A stretch of DNA of 64,000 nt, taken from Filosporella fistucella (Eukaryota > Ascomycota > Leotiomycetes > Helotiales). Positions 11,158-23,220 of this stretch are shown one piece after another. Both the position numbers and the translations under genes were made by a program. The DNA lies in assembly GCA_030077755.1 (NCBI GenBank), contig JAQJZZ010000014.1, forward strand, positions 3,348,001 through 3,412,000, written 5' to 3'. Position 1 is the first letter of the stretch. Each line of letters begins with the position of its first letter. Under the pieces are notes generated by a model. That model saw only the letters and a list, made by a program, of their open reading frames with translations. It was not told the origin of the DNA and did not search any database.

Positions 11158-13947
11158 CTAATTATTTCGGTCTTTCACGCCGTTTGGATCCCAAACTCCG
11201 CTTGCCACTTGGAAGAAAGGGCGTAGTTCTTCTGAAGGCATCATATCTTGCCCTAGCATTGTATCTAGGTCATCAAACTCCTCAGGAACATTCCATTCTG
11301 CAGGAGCTGGAGTCAAGCCAGTTGAGGAGTCGGCCCACGGGCACACGACAAGAGGTCTATCATTCCGTGATTGAGTGGTAGTGTCTGCTTGACGATATGG
11401 AAATTGCATCGTATTCGAGCTAGAGGAATCGCTAGAAGGGGTTGCCTTATTGCTAGAATCTGCGATAGTCTTAGCACAGCTCCTTGATAAAGTGGCTAAC
11501 AACATACTACCAGGCCCTTGGGCTTGACCATTCTCGACAGAGGGAGATTCTGAATTGATGCTTGCCCTCGTGGGGTCACTGTCACCACCGCCACCACCGA
11601 GCCCGAACGCCCACAGGATATTCGACGTGTGAGGGGATGCAGCATTCCCGCTAGGACTAGCTCCAGAGCTGTTTGACCTACTTCCAGTACTCAGGTGGCC
11701 TTGTATGTAAGAATTAAGCGGTATTTGGCTACCACTTTTGTCAGAATGATCTTCTCTGATGCCACCAGTCTCATGAATGTTTGAAGCTCGTGCAAAATTT
11801 TGTAGGTCATCCACTGTCATCGGTAGACCATTACGGTCAACAAGCAATCCGTTCATGGGTATAGTCGGGACCTCTCCATGTTTCTTTGGTGTAATGCCAG
11901 CAACAGTATTGCGAATACCGGCTGAACTAATATCAATTTCCAATTGAGCTGTAAAGTGTTTCGTAACATGATGCGTATTTCCAATCGCCTGCATCGCTGC
12001 CACGAGAAATTCAAGATTGGACATGCTTTGAGGGTGTGGTTGAGCAGTCTTCTGATCTTTCAGGAAAACACCTGCAGCAACGTAGAGGCAAAACCCTACC
12101 CATGAGCTCATCTAGTTATAATCAGTCTTGAAATACAGTAAATCTGCGTCCTTTCTTACCTTTGAAGCATGAACGTGGCATACCAAGCGCATTATGTTGG
12201 CAATTTCTTCAGCAGCCATGAGGCTACGCGTTTGGCTTTGTCGAATTGCATTAATGCCACAATTATTTCTCTCGGCAGCCAAACATGCTGCTTGATGGAG
12301 ACATATCACAGAGGCATGGATATTCATGTGCAAAAACACCACGTTCATGTCCCGTAGTCCACCGGGCAATCGGAGCTGATCAGGTAAAAACATGAAAGTG
12401 TTAGATAGTACGTTATCCATTTTTCGATGGCGCTTCCAGAACTCCCCATTGGCTAGATCATCAGGCCGCTCATCTGGTCCAGTTTTGTGAAGATGCTGGA
12501 AATTGTGACCAAAAAGCGTGGCAGAGAGAATCACGCCCCCAAATGGCGATATGCTCCCAGCACCTTCAGGTGTAAGTGCTTCCGCTAGAGAAACTGTAGG
12601 TTCTATTAAGCCGCTTTCAAACGATTCTTCGGAGGCCGGAAGGTTAGTGAGGATCTTGGACGGACGTCAGCAAACTTGATACCAACTGGCATAGCCGAAC
12701 CAACCTGACTCTCATCAATCAACATCGGCCAACCAGTTCCTGCACTGGCCCAGCGATCACCATAGAATGCCGCCCAGAAAGTTCTTCTTCGTTCCTCAAG
12801 CTCAATCCAGTCTTTCGCAGGAGGTAATATTTGCTTGACTTCGAGGCCTGGGGAGTCTAATCTATAGAGACCCAACATTTGAGTCAAACGGACTGTGCGA
12901 CCTGTGCTCATCCAGGCGCGTGAAAAGTAAGTCTTCTTGGCTTCGTATGTTGCTATCAAGCTCCATGTCTGTGCGTGATATACAGAAACAAATGCTTCTC
13001 CAAATCCCTGATAGGATGAGTTTCGAGAATCTGGTCTGTGTTGAGGGACTAACCTTCATTTCCGCAGCCTGGATATATCTCCGTGCCCTTTCATATAGAA
13101 GATCCTCGTAACAAGTGTATTTATCGGATAAAGAAGCAGCCATCGTCCACATAGCGTATCGCAAACAGACTGGGGGTCTCATCATGGGAGATCTGTCTAG
13201 TGATGCAAGATATCGGTATTTGTGCATCATTGGTATGTTCGTATGAAACTTATCAAAATATATTTGGTGCCTGGATAAGTTAGATAGCAAAATAGCAAGT
13301 AAAGTATATACGGTACACACAATTCATCCATCATTTCTTGCGGTGGTAGCGGCTCTTGAAGCCCCAATTCAATCAATTCTTGAGGGAAAATGTTGTCCGC
13401 AGGAATAGCAGTACTGGAGGGTTGGAAATCATAACTTCCTTGCCCTACATCGAATGCCGAGCCCATTAAGCCCCCACTTCCCATGTCAATGTTCATATCC
13501 ATTCCCAAGGCATCCCAATCAGTATCGATGTCAGCAGCAGCAGAGGGCTGCTGATTTGTTGACTTTTGCTCGGAAACAAGTTGTGTTTCGACTTGAGCTG
13601 TAATTTTTCAGTAAAGGAATTCTGCAAATTTGTAGAGTTGTACCTAATCTTGCCTCTAGTTCTTTCATGTTGCGCCGTTTCGAACCCAAATTTCTCCTTC
13701 TTTCCGGATATTCGCAATCATGTCGCAACCTTGAGCATGTTCCACACTTTGGTTTAATTCTGTCGCACTTGAGCTTTCTTTTCCGGCATGATACACATGA
13801 TATCGTTTTGTCTGGTGGTTTCCCTTCTCCACTTCCAGTTTTGGCATTGGAGGGGACTTGCTGATTTTCCCCTTCATCTGGAACCCTTTCATTTTGGGAT
13901 TCTGGCACACTCAAGTCCGCCATCGCAGACTCGGAGAAGAAAGTCAC
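11158..13947 (-). CDS. Zn2Cys6 transcription factor with fungal-trans domain
   Basis: Nuclear regulator of about 847 aa. Six exons fit in frame: 13947-13644, 13597-13321, 13270-13054, 13007-12683, 12626-12160 and 12111-11158. The zinc cluster (CVSCRKRKLKC, then CGTCSRLRHDC) is at residues about 51-78 and is followed by a basic linker and short coiled coil (KELEARLAQVETQL). The fungal-trans core starts at HQIYFDKFHTNIPMMHKYR and includes RTVRLTQMLGLYRLD and ELEERRRTFWAAF, typical of the family. The C-terminal third is Ser/Gly-rich and low-complexity. The start may instead be the Met at 13923. It is divergent from a copper ATPase gene. Regulation of that neighbour is only a hypothesis. Confidence 0.88.
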
Positions 13948-15048
13948 AGATATAGGAAATGTGTGTAGGAAATCCGAGAAGCAAAATAGAGAATGTTGGC
14001 CTTGCGGTCACTGTTGACATGGCTAGGTGTACGTAAATTTCGCGGTATGAATGCAACCAAAGTTTCTCTACGGGCCACCGTAATCGTGGAGATAACAGCC
14101 TCGCGCTCGCGTCGCTCCAGCCTTACCCGTTGTAGCCTCGCTGCAGCTGAAACGAGGCTAGATCAACGATGAAAAGCCACCTCTGTCAACGTTGTCTGTC
14201 TCGCTATCGTTTCCTCTCAACCTCAACGGCATCAATCATCAGCCACCAATATAACATCTACAGATTTCATCAAGCGGATGGTCTAACTGGCTATGCTGAC
14301 ACAGTCGATTATGAAGCCATTTCTCGCAGAGCATCTGTGTGTTTTGGGCTGCACATTCCCGCTTTTTACATTCACGACTTCCAATGGCTTGATTCAACAG
14401 TTGTTACCCGCTTCTGCCAAATGGATACTTTTGATTTATAAGTTTACAGACACTCTGTAATAATGGGAGTCACAAATGTTTTATGGTGTACAAGTGGAAC
14501 ATTTGAAAGCTTCACAACGAGATCTGTCTCACCGATTGTTACACCCCTTCGACAATCTAAGTCCCTTGAGTACAGAAGTCCTTGTTGAAACCCATTGTCT
14601 CTTTGCAAATTCTATCGGGGAACACAAGGGAATCGTTGCATCTTGAATATGTCATGGAGCGATGCCAATGTCGCATTCCGTTCGCTTGGGAAATTCCCCA
14701 ATTTTCTTTGCTCCGCTCTCTCTTTTTAAAGTCTTTTCTCTCCAAATTTCCTGCAATCGCAACTTGATTTACTCCTTTCGTGCTGTTTTGAAGCTGTGGA
14801 TCCTCTCAGACTCAAATTTATCGACATTCCCATTTTTGATAAAGCACAAGAGGCTCTAAGTGTTGTGTTCCCTCCACTTGTTTATACGCTGTTCAAGTTG
14901 CGAGGACTGTCCATATGACGACTTCCGACATGACTCTATGTGACGAACCCCATCATTGTTCGGAGGAGACTGGATCGGATGTAGAAGTCAAGGGTGGTCG
15001 AAAGTCAAGCCTCGGGAGCCAGTCTCTCCCCGGTGACCTCCACGGTAC
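13948..15048. other. Divergent promoter between regulator and copper ATPase
   Basis: About 1.1 kb. It contains a perfect 8-bp inverted repeat at 14133-14160. An ATG-initiated frame begins at 14915 and overlaps the ATPase start in another frame, so it may act as an upstream ORF or belong to an unresolved 5' exon. No separate gene is supported. Confidence 0.5.
14133..14160. repeat. Perfect 8-bp inverted repeat, 12-nt loop
   Basis: TAGCCTCG at 14133-14140 pairs exactly with CGAGGCTA at 14153-14160. It lies about 190-215 bp upstream of the Zn2Cys6 regulator start and 890 bp upstream of the copper ATPase. The arms contain CCTCG/CGAGG, so it could be a dimeric activator site. Confidence 0.4.
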
Positions 15049-17709
15049 ATGTGCATGCAATGGAATCCACAAAAGATCAGAAACGACGATACCGATGAAG
15101 AAGAGTACAGCCACCAACAACAATTGCCATTTCGAAGGCCTCCCATCAGTCATTGCTCAGAAGGGACGTGCTGTGTTGGAAAATTGCGGAGTGCTTCTGC
15201 TCACAATAAAGATCTGCTCCCGAAGGACTTCACAGCAAGGCACTCTACTCTGGAAGGGTCAGCAACTTGCACCATCGATGTCGTGCCCCGTACAGTCAAT
15301 CAGACTACCCCATTGGAGCATATTCTCTTAAATGTTCAAGGTATGACTTGCACGGGCTGCGAAAAAAAGCTGCAAAGATCGCTCGAATCAATTTCCCTAA
15401 TCTCGAATATCTCGACCTCCCTCTTACTTTCACAAGCAGAGTTTGATCTTCGAAGCTCGGATCTACATGACGGAGGCAATATCGCTAAGCTCATAGAGAA
15501 AGTGACTGGTTTCGTGTGTGAAAGGATAGCAAGAAATGGAGAAATCCTGGATCTGGTCGTGGATTCTACTTTTTCGATTCCCCATGCACTACCATCTGGG
15601 GTCATGAGCATCAATTTCACCCCCAAAAATACCATCCGGGTGCGCTACAATCCCTATGTAATTGGTGCTAGGGATTTACTGGGTCAACCCTGCTTCAAAA
15701 GGTCCTCTCTTACTCATTATTCTCTCGCGCCTCGGGTTCTCTCCTCTAGGAAGCAATTACACAAAGATATCTGGACGACGATCTTCTCGACGATTCTGAC
15801 CATTCCTGTTCTTGTCATGGCTTATGCAGATATTCCTCCACACCGAATACTCTACGGTGCATTGTCATTGGTCCTTGCAACAATTGTGCAAGCCGTGGTG
15901 GGTCGGCCCTTTTATGTTAGGGCATACAAAACATTGCGTTTTTCGAAAATGGTTGAAATGGATATGCTTGTTGTCCTAAGTACGACTACTGCCTATGTTT
16001 TCTCGGTCATTTGTTATGGTTTCTCGTTAAGTGGAAAAGCCCTATCAACTAATGAGTTCTTCGAAACAAGCACCCTACTGATCACTTTGATCATGGTTGG
16101 TCGGACTACGGCAGAAGTCTCACGTCAACAAGCCATTAACTCAATCTCGATGGAATCACTTCAGACTGAGAGTACGATAATCATCAACTCCACTACTCTA
16201 AAGGAACACGAAATTGATGTCAGACTTCTACAATACGGCGATATGTTCAAAGTACTGCCACACTCGACTATCGCCACGGATGGGATCATTGTTGAGGGCC
16301 ACACTGAGGTTGACGAGTCAATGGTAACAGGGGAAAGTACCCTAGTGACAAAAAATCCAGGTGATTCCGTTTTGGCTGGGTCAATTAACCAATCCGGGAC
16401 ACTTGTTGTAAAGCTCACCAGTTTGCCCTCAGAAAACACCATCAAGATTATCAGTACTATGGTAGATGAGGCAAAGGCTTCAAGACCAAAGATACAAGAA
16501 ATTGCCGACCGCGTGGCTGGCCACTTCGTTATCGTGATACTTAGCATTTCAGGTGTGGTATTCCTTGCGTGGAGTATTGTCGGAACAGAAGTTAAACACC
16601 TCAGTCCTGGTTCTGCTATCGTCAATGCAATCACTTACAGCGTTGCAACTCTTATCGTATCTTGCCCCTGCGCGATTGGACTGGCTGTGCCAATGGTTGT
16701 TGTTATCGCAGGTGGTGTTGGGGCTCGACATGGCCTTATCTTGAAGTCGGCACAGACAATAGAAATTGGTAGAAAGGTATCCCATGTTGTTTTTGACAAA
16801 ACTGGAACTTTGACGCAAGGAAAACTTGCCGTTATAGAAGAGGAGATTCTAGAACCAGGAATGATAGGCATCATTATGGCCATGGCTGCCAATAGCAAGC
16901 ACCCAGTTTCTCAAGCAATGGAAGGCTACCTCAAGAACAAAGGCGTTACCGCCGGGCATATGCACAAATCAACAACCGTCCCTGGCAGCGGCATTGAAGC
17001 TGTGTGGAACGGTGTTCCAGTCAGAGCTGGAAACCCGTACTGGCTCGGTATCCAAGAAGCTCCTCAAGTACGACGAATACTTACTCTCGGTCTCACACTG
17101 TTTTGTGTCACGGTTCATGGGCGTCTTATTGCCGTCTTTGGTCTTCGTGATGAGCTCCGCCAAGATGCCATCACAACAGTCAACGCACTTAAGGGGCGCT
17201 CGATATTCATCTCCATCATCAGCGGAGATAATGCCCCCGCCGTAGCTTCAATTGCACACATGTTAGGAATTTCTGATCAAAATACTCGCTCACAATGTCT
17301 TCCGGGGCAAAAACAAGCATACATCAAATCTCTTCTCGATTCTAACAACAAAGGTGTCGTGCTCTTCTGTGGCGACGGGACCAACGACGCCATAGCTCTC
17401 GCCCAAGCTAGTATCGGGATGCATATGAACGAGTGCACAGACATAGCTCGAGGTGCCGCAGATGTCATTCTTATGCGTCCTTCCCTAGTAGGTATTCTCA
17501 CTCTAATCGACTTATCGAAAGCCTTTCATCGACGAGTAGTCTTTAATTTTGCTTGGAGCTTTATCTATAACATTTTTGCTATCTTGCTGGCTGCTGGGGC
17601 CTTTCCAAAAGGCATCAGGATCCCACCACAGTATGCCGGACTAGGGGAACTGGTCAGTGTGTTGCCTGTAATTGCTGTAGCAATGCAGTTGAAATGGGCA
17701 AAATTTTGA
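15049..17709 (+). CDS. Cu(I)-translocating P1B-type ATPase
   Basis: Membrane ATPase exporting or compartmentalising Cu(I), 886 aa in one exon. A heavy-metal-associated domain has GMTCTGC at residues 98-104; a second, degenerate HMA-like region follows. Further N-terminal cysteines (HCSEGTCC) may bind metal. Core motifs are all present: TGES near 427, the CPC metal-site motif in SCPCAIG near 539, DKTGT at 583, the HP motif (SKHP) near 618, and GDGTND at 775. Hydrophobic segments flank them as expected for eight TM helices. The first ATG in frame is 15049. An overlapping Cys-containing frame from 14915 could not be joined with good splice sites. Family roles include Golgi copper loading (Ccc2) and resistance (CrpA); sequence alone does not separate them. 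Confidence 0.93.
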   Translation: MCMQWNPQKIRNDDTDEEEYSHQQQLPFRRPPISHCSEGTCCVGKLRSASAHNKDLLPKDFTARHSTLEGSATCTIDVVPRTVNQTTPLEHILLNVQGMTCTGCEKKLQRSLESISLISNISTSLLLSQAEFDLRSSDLHDGGNIAKLIEKVTGFVCERIARNGEILDLVVDSTFSIPHALPSGVMSINFTPKNTIRVRYNPYVIGARDLLGQPCFKRSSLTHYSLAPRVLSSRKQLHKDIWTTIFSTILTIPVLVMAYADIPPHRILYGALSLVLATIVQAVVGRPFYVRAYKTLRFSKMVEMDMLVVLSTTTAYVFSVICYGFSLSGKALSTNEFFETSTLLITLIMVGRTTAEVSRQQAINSISMESLQTESTIIINSTTLKEHEIDVRLLQYGDMFKVLPHSTIATDGIIVEGHTEVDESMVTGESTLVTKNPGDSVLAGSINQSGTLVVKLTSLPSENTIKIISTMVDEAKASRPKIQEIADRVAGHFVIVILSISGVVFLAWSIVGTEVKHLSPGSAIVNAITYSVATLIVSCPCAIGLAVPMVVVIAGGVGARHGLILKSAQTIEIGRKVSHVVFDKTGTLTQGKLAVIEEEILEPGMIGIIMAMAANSKHPVSQAMEGYLKNKGVTAGHMHKSTTVPGSGIEAVWNGVPVRAGNPYWLGIQEAPQVRRILTLGLTLFCVTVHGRLIAVFGLRDELRQDAITTVNALKGRSIFISIISGDNAPAVASIAHMLGISDQNTRSQCLPGQKQAYIKSLLDSNNKGVVLFCGDGTNDAIALAQASIGMHMNECTDIARGAADVILMRPSLVGILTLIDLSKAFHRRVVFNFAWSFIYNIFAILLAAGAFPKGIRIPPQYAGLGELVSVLPVIAVAMQLKWAKF

Positions 17710-18438
17710 TGGTGACTATGGGTTCTGATTTATCTCATAAAAGAGTTTGGATATGAATTATGTGTTAAATTCTAGCGATTTATTCTGGATTTTTATGTTC
17801 ATGATGGGAGTTGTTACCACTTTTTCTTACTGCACAATTGAAAGGTCAAAATTGATGTGGACTTCATCTACGCCTATAGTAGCTGTCGCAATTTGATAGA
17901 TACTGTCTCCATAATGCCACATCATTTCGCCCCATCGAAGCTATGTCTTTGGAACTGGTCTCTTGAGGTAAGCGCTGCTGCAATTGGCACTTTATAATTC
18001 AAATTTTGATGTTTCATACTTAGCCCCAACATCCAGCCTCCGTACCAGAAACATTCAGCCTGCATGGCCTTCCCCACATTTCCTTCGCAAAATTTATCGC
18101 ATTTATTCTAACCTAAATCTGCCTAAAACGTGGCATAGGCTCCGGCTCTTCATTTATCCTGATTGTCTCTCTCTCTACCAGACTCTGTCAACGACATATG
18201 AGATTATCACTTATTTTTGTGTCAAACTGAGCAAGACGAAAGTGGTGCTCATCTGGTGAATTATGTGCATTGAACTGAACAGCTTATATACAAAACAATC
18301 CGAGCAGTATCAATCTCATCACTGAATCCTTCACATCATAAGTGACCTTCAACCGACTTTTGAAAGTACCCCTGCTTTTCCCACCTTCGCACACTACGTT
18401 TTCCATCATTTCATCATGTAAGGAGAGCGAGTAAGTTT
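17710..18438. other. Intergenic, convergent ends
   Basis: About 730 bp between the convergent copper ATPase and GH6 genes, presumably 3' UTRs. No coding feature is seen. Confidence 0.6.
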
Positions 18439-19767
18439 TTAAAATGCTGGCTTGGCATTTTGGAGCAACATCTCAAAGTAGGCCTGGTTCCATTGACCAG
18501 CTTGTGGGGAAGGAGTGAAAGCATCTGCGTGTCCGCAGAAAGAATCGTATCGATCAGCGGATGGGTCGCTGACACCGTCTGACTCTCCTCCTGGCTTGAC
18601 CCAGACAAAGGCATCGACGAGAGGGTCACCAGTGGTGGCAGTTGGTCGAACACCGAAACCGGCACCGTTGACGTTGCACCAGTCACCCCACTCGAGACGG
18701 AGACCTTGGACGGCGTTACGTCCAGTATCGACGATAGCATGGTTGGGCATGCCTCCCTTCTTGAGAAGAGGGCAGAAGGCGTTGATGTATCGCTTCTCAT
18801 CTTGGCACTTGTTGTACTTTGCGTCTGAGGCACCAGAGAACTCTCCTGGGGAGGCTGAGAAGGCGTTCCATCCAGCAACGTTGGTGGTGATACCGAAGAC
18901 TTGCTTGGGGGAGCCAGCTGCCTTGTAGGTCTTTGTGAGGATATCTGCACCAGGTTCTGGAAATATGTTAGCAATAGCAGAATAGATCATCGTGGTAATA
19001 CGCACGAAGATTGGCATCCCATCCGAGCCATCCACCGTGACCAGCATCAATATACATGGCGACGTTGGGAAGGTTCAAGTTCTTGAGAGCGTATGCAACA
19101 CCGTTCTGGTAATCGGAGGATGAAGCCTTGCAAGTAGTCAAGTTGGCGTTGGTGACCAAGTTGGGAAGGGAATCTGGCTCGATGATGAGAGCAACAGCGA
19201 CATTGGGAGCGGCCTTGATAGCAGCAACAATTGCTAGGTGCGTGTTAGACTCCCTAGCTGTCAAAGGCTACCAATTAACTTACGGTCAATGTATTGTGAC
19301 TTGTACTTGGCAAGCTCGCCACTCTTCAACTCTCCGTTGGAGGCTTTGGCAGCACAATCACGTCCTGGAAGATCGTAGACGACGAGACCCAAGATATCCG
19401 TGCAGGGAGTCTCTGCAAGCATAGTGGCGACTAATGGAACTCGAGAAATGGTATCACTATTTGTAGCATCATTAGATATGTAGAGTTGCACAACATGTTG
19501 TCCTACTTACATCCACAAGAAGGTGCCGACCTTGGCAACAGCGGCTGCCTTAGTCTTGAGACTCTCATCGGTCATAGATTCTATAGCGGTAGCAATTTCG
19601 GAAGCATATGCTGAGTTGGCATGAAGAGTACGGGAGCTGAAGGGGTTCGACCCTGGTGCAATGGTGACAGCAGAAGCACAAGCTGCTTTTCCTGCACGCT
19701 TCTCCACCTCAGTGGGAGCTGCAATGGCCAAAGCCGCACAAGCAGCCAAGCCCAAGATATACTTCAT
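18439..19767 (-). CDS. GH6 cellobiohydrolase without cellulose-binding module
   Basis: Secreted cellulase releasing cellobiose from non-reducing cellulose ends. About 391 aa in four exons: 19767-19511, 19456-19284, 19233-19006 and 18956-18439. A signal peptide (MKYILGLAACAALAIAAP) and a KR site precede the catalytic domain. The GH6 signatures are YDLPGRDCAA (Asp119, equivalent to Asp175 of T. reesei Cel6A) and LIIEPDSLPNL (Asp164, equivalent to the acid Asp221). DAGHGGWLGWDANL, GLRLEWGDWCN and WVKPGGESDG are further family blocks. There is no CBM1 at either end, unlike T. reesei Cel6A. Endo versus exo action depends on loops I cannot model. A TATA box lies 77 bp upstream of the ATG. Confidence 0.93.
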
Positions 19768-19843
19768 GTTGATGTCTGGAGTTGGAAAATGCTGATGGTG
19801 ATGAGGTGCCGGAAAGAAAGAGGAGTGACTTGAGGGGCAGTCT

Positions 19844-19850
19844 TCTTATA
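19844..19850 (-). promoter_or_regulatory. TATA box of the GH6 gene
   Basis: TATAAGA on the minus strand, 77 bp upstream of the GH6 ATG, at a spacing common in ascomycete promoters. Confidence 0.5.
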
Positions 19851-20648
19851 CATGATGAAGCTGGTAGTGCGGTGACCTCCTGAGTAAACTTTTCCTGTGC
19901 CTGAACGGGATCAGGAGGTCCAGGGCCGATATTTGCGGATATATGAAGTACATTGGTCCTTGTGACCCATGGAAGTAGATAAATTTCTAGAAGAGGAAGA
20001 AAGGACAATGAAGTCCCGCCGCCAGTTTCGCCGGCCACCGGATCAATCATCAGGTACCCCCGAAAATGTCAATCTTTCTTGGCAAATGTTCTTATACTAC
20101 CTGACGAATGACTTTAGGAAGGTAGACGATCTTTCGAACAGCCTATTACTTGCATGACTAGAAGGAAACATACTTATGAAAGGAGAGAAACATATAGAGT
20201 ATCTCTCATAATACTGAAGCTTTCCAAATGATACTTAACTTCAATGTTTGAATTCCACATTTGTGGACGAGGTGCCCGGTCGATTCTGGAAAGAGATCAA
20301 GGGGAAAATTAAGCATGGAAACATGAGATCCGAGCATCGTTTACATCCTTGACGTATCCCGATGCTGGAGAAGCGGTTTCCGATATGCTGGTGCTATTGA
20401 CGAATGAGACCAACTACTTGATATGAATTCAAAATCGCATATTGAATGTGTTTTGCCTATGAGCATGCGCGCCACTTGGACAGCACGCTTGCATAGTACA
20501 GCCTCTCTCGGCAGCCTCGATGATATATGCACTTTATCTGGGGGACTTGGTCATATATTTTCCAGCCTCAGACCAATCATTGACCAGAATCTGAAGTGCC
20601 GTGCAAGGGTACTCTGAATTGCCTCAGCATTTTATCCCTCATTATTGC

Positions 20649-20666
20649 GGGGTGCATGAACACCCC
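20649..20666. repeat. 6-bp inverted repeat with CreA-like GCGGGG
   Basis: GGGGTG and CACCCC flank CATGAA. The left arm overlaps GCGGGG at 20647-20652, which fits the CreA/Cre1 consensus SYGGRG. It is 880 bp upstream of the cellulase start. Glucose-repression use is inference. Confidence 0.3.
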
Positions 20667-23220
20667 TCCTTTCCGATTGACGCAAATCTGCGCAGATCAT
20701 GAACAACCATACATGTAAGACATTCGATAATTGTGTGGGGTATGAAATATATCTGCATGTAGGTTGGGGGTGTGACTTCCCACTGTACCTGCCGCGACTT
20801 TTCAACGCTGTGCATGCTCGATAATCACGCGTTTTTGTGTGTGTGCCCATTGATATATATCCGGCAAGCCATATTAATTAAATTTCGATCTGTGACTTGA
20901 GAATGGGTAGAAGTGAAGGTTCGCGTCTAGGAGGGCCGAAAAGAGCAGCCATGTGCTTAGATCTTAGAACTGTTTGCACCCGTCAGATTAGCCAGAGGTC
21001 CGAGGTAATAAAAAAAATTATATACTTCGCAAGGCACTCAATCAAGGTTCAAATGTCAATCGTAATGAGGTTTGGAATGGAGACGAGTCTATAAGAAATG
21101 GATGTGAGGGGTGCCTCTGCAAGACACTGAAGTTACCACTCGAAAGCCAGGTGTGGCGACAATCGTCCTGTTGAGAGGAAACAAATAAGGCAGATGATGG
21201 GAATCCGTTTAAATTTGTTGTCATCATGATTTTGCACGGCGGTCAGTTCAAAAAGAAACTGTCGGTAGGATGGAGAGGTTGACGCGACCGCGACATAACT
21301 ACTCCATTGCCCTGCCACTGCTCTGTGGAGTTTGATTACGTAAGTCGCCTCTAAGAGACTTGATGGAGGGTGAACGGAAAACGGAGAAAATGGTACTTAA
21401 TTGACCGCCATCCTTAAAAGGATTGAAGTGTTTCTTCAAGGCCAAGATCTGCAAGTAATAAGATTAGAGATAACCAGAGTTAGAATTATGTTCATGTTAG
21501 GGAACGGAGGGTTGGCAATGTCCCTCAAATGCCTTTTTCGTTCGAAATGCCAAGGGGGACTTTTATTATGTGTGCATAGTTAATTTTTGAGGCACTTTGA
21601 GTTTATTGAAATCAAAATGTCTTCTTCTCTAAAGTCTTTCAAGGCAATTCATACACTTAGTAATTTATAGACCTACTCAAGAGATGTCCCAGCCATCTCC
21701 CATTAATACACTTCGCGTTAGTATTGCCTGTCGCCTCCACAATGTACCACAATACTTTCCAGACTGAACATAAGAATTCATCTTGTCGTGTAAAGTTACA
21801 CTATAAGCTCTTGTATGGCTGCAGCTGAGAGCGAAGCTCCTAAGCGGGATGTCAACAAGTGTAGGGCTCAACCTATCTGCAGGAGGAAGTCAATAGACCC
21901 TTTCAATGAAAGCTTACTTCCGCATTTTAGCAGCCATATTGAAGTTGTTCGTGCTGATACAAACCATACAAATAAAATTGGCATCGTAGATCGCTGAGCT
22001 GTTTAAAATATCTTCAACTGAAGGACATTCAACTAGAAAGGTAGATGTATGCTCGCCTTCGAGATTGTTAAGTTGACTCGCTTGCTGTTTTTGGGAATCT
22101 ATCTTACATGCAACCTCAATGATAAATGATTGCAACTAGAGTGCGAGAATAAAGAAAATGTGGATAGGATGATTCAAGATCACCTTCCTTTAGAGAGACT
22201 GTCCGACGATTATAGCTGGATTCTGATGATGTTTGCAATGAGTGATAACCAGGAGTCTTGTGGAGGGAAAGAACGCTATAACACTGTTCATCATCAGTCT
22301 TCTTCAACGTGCACCTCGATGTCGCCTTGATTCCATGCCTCTACAAGAAGATTGTCTGAGATTGTATGCGAGTTTCTTTGCTTTGCACCTACTTCTATAG
22401 GAGATCGAAGCGTATATGGGGTCAGTTCAAAGTGCCATTATCAATCAGATTCTTGAACTTAAACAATATCAAGCTCAAACTTTGTGATTACTTACCTAGG
22501 TTCGGCTCTGCCAAAACCCCACAGCCGAGAGACTTCCGTAATTCTTTCTCGTTTGACCGAGCCCCACTTCTCCACGTGTGCCATCTGCCAAGTTCTTAGA
22601 CCCCGCCCCCGCAGGTGGGCTTACAGCCACCATTTCTTCAGTCTCTTAATTCGACTTCAACGACCAACAGTATCTTTTGCTAGACTTATGTTACACAATT
22701 TCAAGAACAATCTCAATTCGATCTGTATAGTTACACAAACTCCTCTTGACCGGTCATCTTTTAGTTCAACCAACTCAAAGTTTCCCTTTACGGCTCACGA
22801 CATCTCATTTACCCCAACCATTTTTCATATGCTGGATATTTGCCGCGATGGTGTCCCCGCACAGCCAAGGCAATACAGACAGGGTGCTTCCAATACAACA
22901 CTCTTTGACTGGTTCTCTTGCAAGCCACGGCCATGGCAAAGTCATTTCATCCATCATACAGCCTCCAACATGAAGCTTTCGGACTGTCGTACCCTATCAA
23001 AATGCCGACTATAATTGCCGATATATTGTATCAATGAATCCGCTTATGGATTTCCGTGTTGTGTGGGTTTGGATCTAGAGTCGGGAAGAGGCACGGCATA
23101 CGGCGCATATTTCATATCTACATATGATTCCTTCTCTGTTTCTGGAATTTCTTTGCATGTTCGGATCTCTGCTATCATCGATAAGTTTGTCGACAATTGA
23201 GCAAAGTGAAAACCGCCAAC

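Larger units (their letters stand above)
19768..23220. other. 3.4-kb gene-poor intergenic region
   Basis: Shared upstream region of the divergent GH6 and MFS genes. Frames are short and domain-free; the longest (176 codons, 22484-23014, plus) looks like MFS leader sequence. It contains a GGGGTG/CACCCC hairpin at 20649 with an overlapping GCGGGG (CreA consensus SYGGRG). No transposon signature is recognisable by eye. Confidence 0.55.

Noticed and set aside
22484..23014. 176-codon plus-strand frame before the MFS gene
   Set aside because: Composition looks like a pyrimidine-rich leader and promoter; no domain.
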